From positions 8,770,698 to 8,834,697 of the forward strand of contig OZ037765.1 in the NCBI GenBank assembly GCA_964035545.1: 64,000 nt of DNA, in the 5' to 3' direction. This DNA comes from Bugula neritina (taxonomy: Eukaryota > Bryozoa > Gymnolaemata > Cheilostomatida > Bugulidae). Positions within the stretch are counted from its first letter, which is position 1. Every line of letters starts with the position of its first letter. A program made the translations under genes and the position numbers. The notes beneath the pieces were generated by a model that was given only the letters and a program-made list of their open reading frames with translations, was not told where the DNA came from and did no database searches. Positions 51,505 to 63,500 of this stretch are shown piece by piece.

Positions 51505-52189
51505 ACAACAGCCTAAAATATTGAAATACAGTATTAATTAATATTTCACTTATGCTCCAGACAATTTTTTGGTTGATTTATTAACAATTTAACTAGGGAG
51601 TTACATTTGCATTTTTGTATAAAAAAAGCCTAAGATTTACTGATCTATAAAATCTATAAATATTTGTAGTGTAGCCTAATACAAAAATAATTTGCATGAC
51701 AGCTCGCTGTGATCTTAATTTTCATGTTGCAGAAAATATTAGGCAATCTACAAAACACTATATTAGTGGATATCAGTAATTTTGAGTTTTTTGATGTAAA
51801 AATTGTTAAGGTGTGGCAGGAGGCGTACATGTCACACATAACTAACGAAAGTTACAATCAAGTACCATGCATTTTCCTCCAAAATTCTTATGTAAAGGGC
51901 TTCTTGGCAAAAGAGCTTAGCTGTTTATCTGTACATTTTGTAAATTAAAAAGGTGATCTGGATACTGCATGTTCGTTGAATACTTAAAAAAATCAAAAAG
52001 TGTGAACTTTAAGAGCCTCACACTCAGTGAATCTACAACTTGAATTATTACCTAAATCAGTTGGGAAAAGGGTTAAGAAAATTAACAGCTTTTCTCGATG
52101 ACAGTACTATAATTAGTATAAATATTAAAGAATATATTAGACATTATTTGCCTTAACTGTAAAAAATGTTTCATGAGTTTTGTTACAGG

Positions 52190-52324
52190 CTATGCCAACT
52201 TACAAGTCTTTAGCAAAACACAAAATTCATAAGTTTGCTGTAGGTGACTGTACAAATACAGCCAGTGCTATGACACTTTATACAGATCTGTATGGTATTC
52301 ATGCAGCTACTACAATCCTGTAAC
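52190..52324 (+). other. Possible orphan exon or short ORF
   Basis: After a splice-acceptor-like TTGTTACAG the plus strand is open for 44 codons and ends in TAA; it includes MPTYKSLAKHKIHKF and NTASAMTLYTDLYG. The composition is less AT-driven than neighbouring chance frames. No homologue is recognised and no upstream exon was found. Confidence 0.2.
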
Positions 52325-55189
52325 AATGCAGTGTGATTTCTGGTTTAATGTAGGCAGTTATACATAAGTTTAAATTTTATAGCTATAGGCCTTTTATTCC
52401 AATGTTTAAAGTAATATATCAAACTACGACGTATCAAAATCTAAAATAGCAATGTTACATAGTATTACATTACTCCCTTGACTAAGTAGCATACTTTAAA
52501 ATAGTAACCCAGTTTTGGTTCAAACTAATCTGTAGAATCTTATTAATTTCAAATGAAACCAAAGGAAACAAGGCTATAGCTTATAGTTTATAGTTTATAT
52601 TATAGCATCTTTGGTTATCTAGTATCTTTGATTTGTAATGTAAAACTCTGTAACTAACTTAAACAACAATACTTCTTTTTAGAACTAAATTAAATTAATG
52701 ATATTGTCAAGAAAATAATAAGGCATCATTAATTTATCCAACTTTTAGTCTACTAGTTGAAATAGCAAGTATGTTATCACTATGCAGGTATAGCAGTAAC
52801 TACAAACCTGCGATTCAATGTTGTGCAGCTAAAAGCAAGCACCTTAAATAACTTTAATTATTGAGTCTTGAGCAACACTAATAATTATGGGTGCATTCAA
52901 TATAAGATATAAACTGCTTGTGTGTTAACAACCGATCAAGTTTTATCACCACTCAACCTCATGTTGTTTTGTAATAACAATAATGTTTGTTTTGTCTTAA
53001 ATATCTTTCAATATATAGTGTATATCAAATCAATAATTGACCTTGGTGAGTAGGTTTAGCCATGCTTGCTGATATCAAATCATTGATTCATGCATCCTAA
53101 TCTATTTGAATATATAAAAGATTTTCTTTTTATTAGGATTAGTGTACCAAAAATCATATGCTGGTGCTGTGGATGTTCATCACTGGGTGCTCGCAACTAA
53201 TTTCTCTATTTTTCATCTACAACCTATTTACTATATTCAAAAATTTGACAAATAGATATATCATATTCCAGCTAGACTTAAGTTTCTAACCATCAATAGA
53301 CACACTGAGTTGGCCATATTTCTTTTGGAAAAATTGTAAGTTATAGGAAGGGGAAAATATATTTGTATTTTCATGTCAATATATATAATTGGTTTGAACT
53401 GTTTTGGTAATAAACATTTCAGTCCTGTACAGTGTTAATAAAGCAAGGCTCTTTGCAAGTAATGAAATACCCTTACCTGAGTTTAGAGTGAACTTTTTAC
53501 CCCAGGTTTTCCAGCTGTTGCAGCAGTATAGGTAGTAGGGTCGGTTTGTTCAATTCCTACAGTTTATCTATATTATAATTAAGCACCATTTAAAATTCAG
53601 CAGTGTACTATTGGGCATTGATATTTGCAAAACCATTAATACCTTTGCTATTTATCGTCCATTTTAATCTTGAACTTATCCTTTACACCTTTTTTATGTT
53701 GAACTGAGCTTGTAAATTTATAGAAAGGTATAAGTTGCATAATATAATAAAGGGTAGTCCTATACTGTACATTGCTTTATGCTGGAACATTGTACCCTTG
53801 CAATTAACTGTATTGTTATCAATCAATTAGCATTTAGCCTTATTAAATTTCAAAACATACTAAATCAATTGATCTGAATAAGCTGTGTTTTTGTAGTTGA
53901 ATAACTTTTATAAAGCTGAATTTTAGATTAATTTTCATCAATTAAAACTGCAAACATGCGGGTTTCATTGTAGAGAGATGGAGAACAAGGGCTTTATTAT
54001 ATAGTGCCAATAGCTTATGGCTAGTGTTTCTACCCTGGATAGGTAACCAAACATTATATCATACTCTTTATTTTCAGTATAATAATTGAAAGTTACTTTA
54101 ATATCAGAACACAGTACTTAAGAAACATACATCAAATATTTGCACCTTTAGCATACAGGACAAATTAAAAATGGCAATCCTGGTGAGAATATTTTTTATG
54201 ACTAAGCTAAATAGTAATGTTATAAATGACTGAAGTAGCCAAATAGTAAACATCTGCCTATAATAGCTCATGAAACATTAGCAGCTGTAGTTTGGGTAGT
54301 TTGGGTAGTTTGACTGTCTATATATTTAAGTTATAATTGAGCAATGTGTATAGAATCCACCAGTACTTTAGTAGATTCTAAACTGGCTTTGAAGTCATCC
54401 CTGTAAAAAAAATCCATGATGTTGCAATAATTTATTTTCATAATAATATTATTGTAAACCAATATTTATTGCACTCATCTGTGTCATGGTGTATGTATAT
54501 GTGGCATAGATGAATGGTTATTGGTTATATGTTATAATTAAAGTGATTGTCTTGGTGAGATGTACGGAACTTATGAGAGGGTTTTGTTATTGGTTGATTG
54601 AAATGTATCTTAGGACAACTTCCTTTAAAAATTCTGTGTTGTAGAAGCATTTAGCAGTAAAGCACAATGGTTGTCTAGGCATTCAAAAGAAGTATACCCG
54701 AGAGGCTTGTGAAGGTAGAAGTGGCCAATGGGTGAACTGGAAATTTTTTTTCAAGACCAACGCCCAGAACTTGAGTGCATGGAACCAAAAGGAAGCTGTG
54801 GTGCCTTCACTTGGGCATCATTAAATAAAGCTAAATAGAGTTCTAAGAATAAGGAGTTTTCCTTTCTAATTAAATGCGATACTTAGTAATTTGATCAATC
54901 TATGGCGGCGGTAGTCTAACTTGGAGTTATCCTCTCTAACGATATAACTTTCTAAGTAGATCAACTTGCACTGTACTTCATGGCATAATCGATTCAGGTC
55001 AAAGCTCTTCAATTTTAGAGGTAGTTCGACCATCCATGTGAATGTCACCAAAATCAGATTTGATTCTCAATTCCATTTCAAATCTGATATAGAACACTGT
55101 GCTGCTACTTCTATTCTGTTTTAAAATTAATGTTGATGATCAAATGATGATGCCTAAGTCCTAACGACTTAGTCTAAATCTAATGCTAG

Positions 55190-56060
55190 CCTAAGGCTAA
55201 TGGTTATTACTATTACTATTAGTATTAGTATTACTATTAGTATTAGTATTACTATTGTATTAGTTATTAATATTACTTATTACTATTACTATTACTATTA
55301 GTATTACTATTACTATTAGTATTACTATTAGTATTACTTATCTTAATCTTATACTTATATCTAAAACTTATAGTTATTTATTATTACTATTACTGACTTA
55401 TTACTTATTAGTTATTACTTATACTTATACTTATAGTTATAAGTTAAACTTAATGTTATTACTATATTACTATTAGTATTAACTTGGTGGCTTACAGTTA
55501 CAGTGCCAGTAAATGTAATTACATTTACTGTCACTATCACACCACACTGCCACAGTCACTCATCAGTAAAAGTAAAACGGGAAAAGTAAATGCAATCAGT
55601 ATGAGTATCAGTATGAGTATCACTATAACTATAAGATTAAGTATAAGTATAACTGTATAACTATGAGTCTAAGTGTAAGTCTAAGTGCAACTGTAAGGGC
55701 CTGTAAGGCATAAGCCTAAGGTGATATGACATAACAGTAATCTACATTAGTATAATCATGATCATAATGATGATTCTAAAGATAATAATTATGTTGATGT
55801 TATTATTAGTATTACAATTATAATTATTATTAGTATTACTATTACTGTTCAGGTTAGTACAACTACAAGTGACAATGTCAATAGCAGTTACTGTTAGACT
55901 TAGAGTTACTGTTGCTGTTAACTAGTTACTAGATAGTTTTATTTACTTATTAGTTATTACATATTTACTTTTACTATTGGCAGATTGAGATAGTATTACT
56001 ATTACAGTTACTTATTAAGTTATTCTATAGTAAAGTGAAAAATCATAAACTCAAAATGAC
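55190..56060. repeat. TATTAC/TATTAG simple-repeat arrays
   Basis: Dense (TATTACTATTAGTAT)-type array at 55205-55340, continuing as ACTTATAGTTATTA and TATTAG blocks to about 55480. Sparser related words lie at 55590-55690 and 55790-55860. Same family of words as the arrays in the other three divergent gaps. Confidence 0.8.
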
Positions 56061-56097
56061 AATAATGGTCACAATGATAACATAATAATAATGGTTC

Positions 56098-56655
56098 AGG
56101 TCATTTCGTATACAAGTTGTTTCGTACCCACTTCTTTAGGTCGTTTCGTGCACACCTGATAGGTCGTTTCGTACACATCAATATTAATTAACTAAATATA
56201 TATTTTTTGATATTTATATATTTTTTGATGTACTGATACTGATACAGAACTTTCCACAAGTAACTTGCACATTTTATTTCACCGCAGGCGCATGCTTATT
56301 TATTATTGTGATAATAATATGTAGATGTTAGGAGGAAACTGCTCTTTTGGTTTAGATATTGTTATCAGTAAATGGCAGCACATAGTCATAGTTGATGAAT
56401 ATATTTTTTTGTCTCAAAAAACATGCTGAGAAAGAGGGAGAGAGAGAGGGGGGAGGGAAGAGAGAGAGGGAGAGAGAGAGGGGGGAGGGGAGAGAGAGGG
56501 GGGGAGAGGGAGAGAGCTGGGGTGCAAGGAATAAGTAAACTACTACTAGTAGTATCATTCAAGTGTTTATCCAGTGGATTAATTTGTTATTTATTTTGTG
56601 TACGAAATGAACAGCTGTACGAAATGGATAGCAGCTTATGTGCGAAATGACTGGT
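56098..56655. mobile_element. MITE-like element with repeated CATTTCGTACACA motifs
   Basis: The ends are imperfect inverted repeats: left GTCATTTCGTATACAAGTTG and complement of right GTCATTTCGCACATAAGCTG. Inside each end the motif recurs (TCGTTTCGTGCACACC and TCGTTTCGTACACA on the left; two more copies on the right in opposite orientation). The element is about 558 bp and non-coding. It contains a purine tract (56425-56520). No clear target duplication was found, so the superfamily is open. Confidence 0.6.
56425..56520. repeat. GA/GGGG purine tract
   Basis: About 95 bases of almost pure purine, (GA)n mixed with runs of four to six G, inside the MITE-like element. It keeps several frames open without stops; these are not genes. 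It may adopt triplex or G-quadruplex forms. Confidence 0.85.
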
Positions 56656-57136
56656 TTAGGGAATAACCCAAGCATAATGAATTGAACAGTAATATGAATA
56701 AGTTATTATTACTATTAATGTAAAAGTTTTATAATTATATTAGATAATGTTAATTGTAGTTATTGTGGTATTATCATGATTATAATTTTAGTAATAAGAT
56801 TATCATAAGCATAAAAATTTCAGTGTGGATCTGAGTGACTCTTATCTAAAAAAAGTGGATTGTGGGTATTAATCAATTATTATGCAAATAATACAGATTG
56901 CAAACGTTACAGTTCTAACTTTAAATAAATAGAAAATGAGATATCTCGTTGTGTATTCAAATGCATGTGTGTAAAGTGTAAACTATATTAATTCAATTGG
57001 TACTGCTATTGAAAGTAAAAGGTTCTGTGGTGAAATTGTTTTAGGGTTGTGACAGATCATTTTTTATCACTGAAATAAAGTAGACTATCAAACTTTACAC
57101 GCAAAATATTTCAACACATTTTACTATCATCTTACT

Positions 57137-57306
57137 GAGCAATTAGAGGTTAGAGCGTTTGCCTAGGTCATGGGTTCAAACCCTGAAAAAGACCATTAGT
57201 GATGTTAGGAAGAGCATCCAGTCATAATTGCTCCTGTGCCTCATCTAAATAAGTCTTAAACCCGCTTTAACAAACACCCTTTCCATTAGGGGTTTCTCAC
57301 AGGGAG
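57137..57306 (+). mobile_element. tRNA-derived SINE copy
   Basis: Plus-strand member of the family at 40954-41148. Matching blocks are AGCGTTTGCCTAG, GTCATGGGTTCAAACCC (B box), TTAGGAAGAGCATCCAGTC, AATTGCTCCTGTGC and the tail TTTCTCACAGGGA. The 5' end is more degraded than in the intronic copy. Confidence 0.8.
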
Positions 57307-58616
57307 TTTTTTTACTATCATCTTGCTATCACCTTGCAATGTGTCATCTGTGACTAGCATATAGAATATGACTAACTGCTAGTAATAATATTGAAGTGGT
57401 AGTACAGTTGATTGAATTATAGTATAATTTTGTCAAATATTCTTTTACAGACCCAATGCTTTGTATCAAGTCCTAATTAAAATCTCACTGTTGAACAAAG
57501 GAAGTGCTTGCCTAACTGGATACTGTTGAATGATTAACAAAGAAGGGAAGCTCAACATAGATTCATAAGTAAGCTGACTAGAATTTGTTTTGATAAAAGA
57601 AAACAGCTCACTCGTGAAAAGTGTATTGTTCTAATCCTTATCATATTACTGTAACTTATTAACCATTATTCGCAATACTTTGGAGTTGTTGATACCTGAA
57701 AGTTTCCCATATAGTACTCTTCATGCTTGGATTTCAATACTTTAGCAGCGCTTTTATAGAGATTAGAAACTAAATATTTTTTTATAGCAGATAGGCTAGC
57801 TTTTCTAGCATCTTTTTTCAAGAGCTCTTGTATGGAAATATTTACAGTTGAGTTTATAGTTCAGGAAAAGAGTGATTTATCAATTAGTTGTGAACAAATA
57901 AAATAAATACCCATCATGAGTACTCAATATTTTCTAATGTTGAGAAAAAGTCAAGTTTCTCATTCAAAGCAACCCATATGTGTTATGGGGAACATTCATG
58001 AAAAAAAGGTTATTGACCTAATTTGCTTGTGTTCAGAATTTCATAATGATAGTTCTAGTAGAATGACCATTAGAGCTAAATTATACTAATTTGACTATTG
58101 AAGAGCTACCATGATATTGCAATTTAAGCCATCTTGGTTAATACAACTCTCCCTTTAATTCTTTAAAATATTATACGTAGTAAAAACCAACAATTGTCCT
58201 GAGATTTGATTTAATTCAATATGATTGCAAACCACATATAATTTAAAAACATAAATTCTTATTTTTCTGTACAACATATTATAAACTAAAACATAGCCCA
58301 ATAGAAATTAATTGTTATACTACTGCCCTGTATCTATAATGTACAGGCGATGTTTTTAGACTATAAAATTAATATAAATAAGGAACTTTAACAATAAACA
58401 TATTTCCATGAAAATTATTAGTATATTAGATCTAGGTGTTAGTTAGGATAATTCTGGCCAAAAACCAAAGAGAGTACACAAGTACACTGTTAGTTATCTG
58501 AAATATCCTAAGATAGTAACAAAAAAGGATCTTCTTATAAGCATGAGAATCATACTCAACATGTATGCTGGGGTCTTGTATTCATATTGTTATTCCATTT
58601 TTTAATTTGATTTTAG

Positions 58617-59767
58617 TGGCTCAAGGACCCAAGCCTGCTCTCAAGCCTAACGCAGCTTATTTATGCTCATTTAATTTTATTTTCAAGCTACTGGAAATGG
58701 TGAGTCATAGTTTATTATATCCGACTATGATTTTGTTGATATGCATGCACGTGTCCAATTTCATTATGTTGACATTATGTAGCACCATTTGTTATATTAT
58801 GATAGTTTGTGTTTCTTTTGTAGGGTCTCTCCCTTGCTTCACTGATTCTGGCTGTATCCTTTGATGGGAGTGGTGCTATCATCTGTATTGAAATAGTAGT
58901 AGCCTTGGTGTTAGTGACAGCAATATCATGGTGTGTGCTTTATGCTATCAACATGAATGCCCGATTTCCTGAATTTTTCCCAACATTGGTAAGCATTAAT
59001 TCCTCCTTTCAGGTATATAAAATACAAGTATATCATCTCAACAACAAATGTAGTGAAACAAGCTGGTCTTATTTGTGTCTGAATTCAACTTTGGTGCTCA
59101 AAAACTAATTCAATCTGCAAGCTTTATCAACACTTAATTTAACTTAAATGGCTAAAAACTTGAGCCACCTGCTGGAAGAGACCCATGACTTGGCTAGTCT
59201 GTGGTATTTTATACATCTCTCCACTGTTGGCTCCTGAAATATAATAATTTCTCAGCATAATATTATGATTTGTTTTACTAAACTTGGTAGTATTTAATCT
59301 TTTTTAGATGTTTGGGTATCATTTGGTTATGTGTTTGATGATGATAGCAGCTACTGCATGCGCTGCATACTTATGGCCTCAATTTAAGACGTCGTTATAT
59401 CCGCAGTATCTCATCTGTACCGTGAGTAGTTTGTGCCTAGCTTTGTTCTTTTTATATATGCCATTGTTTTCAATTTAAGTCTTCGTGGACAAAATTTTAA
59501 TACAATTTTTATAAAAAATTATCTCTACAAGTTTAGTGGCTCGATTTCGAATACTGGAAAATATTTCTAATCTGTGAAAATGCTGTGGTATTGATCAATT
59601 CTTCTTCATAACAGACAATAGTTTTATTTTACTTTCAGTTTACATGCGCAGCAACTCTTCTGCTACTCCTCATTGACACAGTGTTGAACTTCCTGTGGCT
59701 CAGGGGATCTGGCCAGGAGATTGTTACATACCCTTGCTCCCCATATGAGGCGGAACTCACTATTTAG
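58617..59767 (+). CDS. MARVEL-like four-helix membrane protein, 5' exon not located
   Basis: Four exons, 58617-58699, 58824-58988, 59308-59421 and 59639-59767, join in frame to about 163 residues. They give four hydrophobic helices: roughly LCSFNFIFKLLEMGLSLASL, IICIEIVVALVLVTAISWCV, HLVMCLMMIAATACAAYLW and FTCAATLLLLLIDTVLNFLW. The short polar C-tail carries YPCSPYEAE. This arrangement, with short loops and both ends probably cytosolic, fits the MARVEL family (CMTM, synaptophysin/gyrin or plasmolipin-like proteins of vesicle and junction membranes); it is not a tetraspanin, as the CCG signature is absent. The first visible exon starts in phase with two bases of a codon, so at least one upstream coding exon with the ATG is missing. 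Family assignment rests on topology only. Confidence 0.7.
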
Positions 59768-60507
59768 GTTTATCTTGGTGGTCGTATGCAATTACTAGTC
59801 ATTCCACTTCTCGGTCTACTCATGAGTTTTAGCTTTATTTTAGTGTCTTGCTGACAAAAATTGTTTAGCAACTTTCTTCTTGTCCATTAATTTCACAGGG
59901 TATTTTTCTGTGTAATGTTCTTTCACTAGTTAAAATAGCTTTTGTGTAGTAGGAAGTTTACTGCATAATGTTCAACTCATTTCCAAAGTAATAGATAGTG
60001 GCTGGGCTACTTTTACCTACTGAATTCTCACACCACGTGTTCATCTTTTAATCACATGCTTTAGGATTTAATCTGTTCACTTTTTATCAATATTTTTATA
60101 ATGAAATTTTATATAAATAGTCTCACTTGTTATAAGTGTGTTTTTACCTTGAACCATCAACAAAGTTTTTGTATCAATAACATTTTTCTTAGATCAATGA
60201 AGTATAAATAGTATTGCAACTTGCATAATGATTATGCATACATCATGTTTCACTAAAGTGTCTAATAACAAATATCAAATATTATATTGTTATAAACCTT
60301 ATTTACTGTATATGAATGCAAAAACCATGTTTCAGCAAAAAATATTTACATTTTTAATAAAGCATAATAAATTATTTACATATATTAAGCAGAAAAATAA
60401 GTAATAAATAATGAGGTGTATACAACTGTTAGACTTTAAAATGTTTTCACTTTAAATCATTTAGTTTCATAGTTGATAAAATAGAGAGAAAATGGTAACA
60501 ACTAGAT
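59768..60507. other. Convergent gap MARVEL gene / MLLT1/3
   Basis: AT-rich 3' flanks with no repeat array and no gene. TTTAATAAA at 60353-60361 contains AATAAA on the plus strand and ATTAAA on the minus strand, so one tract could serve both genes. Confidence 0.5.
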
Positions 60508-63500
60508 TCATTTTATCAAGTTCTCTAGTTTGTAAATAGTGGCTGAATCGAGATGACAAAGATCGAAATCAAAAGATGTGTCTGTCAGTTTATACTGACT
60601 TGTTTCCTCTATTATATCAACAAACCTGTAAAATAGGTATATATTGAAGTAAGATACTTCTTTATTCAAGGTAAGATAACTCTAACAAGGGTCTAAGAGT
60701 AGTGATTATATAAACTCCATAACGGAGGGTTGGTTGTAAACAAAATGCTAATGAAACTGCAGAAACAATTGCCAACAAAAAAAGATAATATTGATAACAA
60801 ATGACCCACCTTTGTAAGAGGTTGCGGTCTTCTGTTCCCTTTATCTTCTCATGTAAATCTAACAACACATCTACTGGGACACCATTGGGTCCTTTAACAA
60901 CCCCTCCAGAGTTTCTTTCACTCTGAAATATTCAAAACAACACAATATTGCACTTCATTCCCACATTAAATTATCAAGATGCACAAAAAGATGCTAAATA
61001 ATGTCTAGGCACAAGTGTATGTTAACATTATAGTGGCAAACTTAGCAACAAAATTCTCGTGCATAGCATCAAAATACTCAGTATTCCCACTGTAAAACCT
61101 GGAAACTTTTTCCAGTAGAACTATTCTCCAAGTTGCAACAGTTATTTTTCAACAAAAAAAGCTTACTACTTCATATAAACAAGCACTTTTGAAATATTAT
61201 GCTGCAAATTACCTTTTTTGCCGGTCTTGAAAGTTTCGCCTTCTTAGATATTTGGCTACTGCTGGAAATGTGGTTGGAATCAGAAATACGCTTAACACTG
61301 CTGTTGTTGTTAAAATTTTCATCATCAGATGATTCGGAAGCAGAGAGTGCAGCTATAAAAAAATTTGTTGCAAAAAAATTCGTAATGAAATCTGAACTTG
61401 TCTTGACATGCTATAAAATAATTAAAATACTGTAGAACTCAATACATAACGAAACACAACATTTGACTAATATAAAAAGTTAACAGTATAAACTATAGAG
61501 CTTGCCTTTAAACAAAAATTAAATTAATTTCTCCAACAGAAAACTGCCAGACTTTTGACAAAATGCAGTTGTTTCAAGCTACATAAAAGCACGTTAAAAA
61601 CGTCAAAATATTTTTTCAAAAGAAAACTATTGAAAATCACATTCATTAAAATCAGACCGTTTAAATATGATGGAAAGGAATGGGATGGCAAGGGATGGCA
61701 GTGCTAAGTATTGAAATAGCCTTGTCAATACACCACATAAAAATATTATGACATACCACAATTTATTTACTAGGTTACCTCTTATTCTAATGTCTATTTG
61801 TTTAAACTCATTATATACCATTTTTTGCCCCATCAATATACAAGCCAGTTGTTATTCTGTCACTTTTTATCTACATGTATTTTTATGTCAGTTACTTGTT
61901 AGCTTCAATACAATACAGTCATACCTTCTACTCTACAGCCAATCTTATTTATACGTGTGTAATCTTACTGTTTACTCTTTTACAAGAACACAACAGGTAG
62001 AGGCAACTCAACATAAAGAGGCTGGGGTACCAATTCGGACAGAGCCAATTACCCAAACATTGTTTAATTCAATTCCATATATTCCACTGTGCCAGTTGCT
62101 CGTTTATATGAACTGCAGCCAATATTTAAAGTACTCACGGATTTTGCTTTTAGTAGTTTGAGAACCTGATCTTATTGGTGGAGAATGAGATGGGTCGGAT
62201 GACTCATCACTGCTGCTGCTGCTACTCGATGAGGAGCTGTCACTGTTGGATCCATCCATCTGGTCACTACCAGCTGACAGCAAACAAGAACTAATGACAA
62301 AGCTTATTCTTTGGACCATAACTACTATCTTTAAATAATATATGCTAAAAAATATTTTCACCAGTCAAATTTGAACTCCTATGGCACAAAATTCCTCAAA
62401 CAAGTGTGACTCAATTCTTTACCTCCTACACCAACTAACTAACTGTGAAAAAGAGCAGCTAAAGAGTTAGCAACAAGAGGCTAGGTATTTCATGCCATGA
62501 TTTAAAGTAATTGTAAACATGACTAAATGCATTTTTTTGATGATGTAGGAATAGCCTGAGGTGAGCATACGCATAATTTATACACCTCATTATTTTGGAG
62601 TTGAGTAGCCATTGAAATTTCTATTCATTGCTATGCAAATGTAATCACAGGCCTGTTTTTGCATACCCCCCTCACATTTACAGTTAAGAACATTTTGAAA
62701 CACAGGTCATTGGACATACTGCATGAAGAAAAAACATTGAAACTGCTTACGTAGTGCTATTAGGGCAGGTGAAGGGTTTTTAAGCATAACAAGTTTATTG
62801 CTAATTGCTATACACAAAAACTGCACTTACTTTTATTGGAAGCATCTTCATTGTATCTTGAGTGACTAAACAAAGAGCTAAAAATAGATGACACATTTTA
62901 ATATTGATTATAATACAAATGACAGTATTCAAAATCTAAACTGGAATGTATATGATTCACTGTATTCACATACATGCATCAACAATAATGCAGATGTCAA
63001 GTTCTACTTTATGCTTACTCATTGAAATCAGGTTTGGCTTTGGCTTTGCTCTTTGATTTCTTATGCTTATTTATGGTGTCTTTATGCTTCTTCTTCTGTA
63101 TAAAAAACAGGAAATGGAGTTATAATTAGCAGAAAAATTCTTTTCACTCTTTCAAATGAAAAACCTAATAATTTAATATGATAATGACAATATGTAGACC
63201 AGAGAGAGCTAGCTGTATAAACTGTTCAAGCGTTGACAATATAAACTCCTGGTAGTGATTACCTTTTCTTTTTTCTCTTCATCGCTCAGTTTTAGTTTAG
63301 AAGAGCGGTTATCTGTTGTCATGGTGACCATTTGATTAGCCTGTCTTTCCCCCTCTACACTTTCGGACTTGGTCTCTTTCTATAATAATAAACACTTAAT
63401 AATCATTAACATTGTAGAAGTACTTTTTAAAAAAAAACCTGCTAAATAAAATCTACATTTATCAAACGAATTATAAATTCTTAGATCCATGAATTAACAC

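Larger units (their letters stand above)
51516..58616. other. Divergent intergenic region hypothetical gene / MARVEL gene
   Basis: About 7 kb with no recognised gene. It should hold the unseen 5' exons of both flanking genes. It contains simple-repeat arrays (55190-55480 and 55790-56060), a MITE-like element (56098-56655) and a SINE (57137-57306). Two short plus-strand frames (51709-51948 and 52190-52324) look mildly protein-like but match nothing known to me. Confidence 0.55.

Noticed and set aside
56352-56650. Frames on both strands through the GA/GGGG tract
   Set aside because: Low-complexity purine tract inside a MITE-like element; the products are Arg/Glu/Gly or Ser/Pro runs only.
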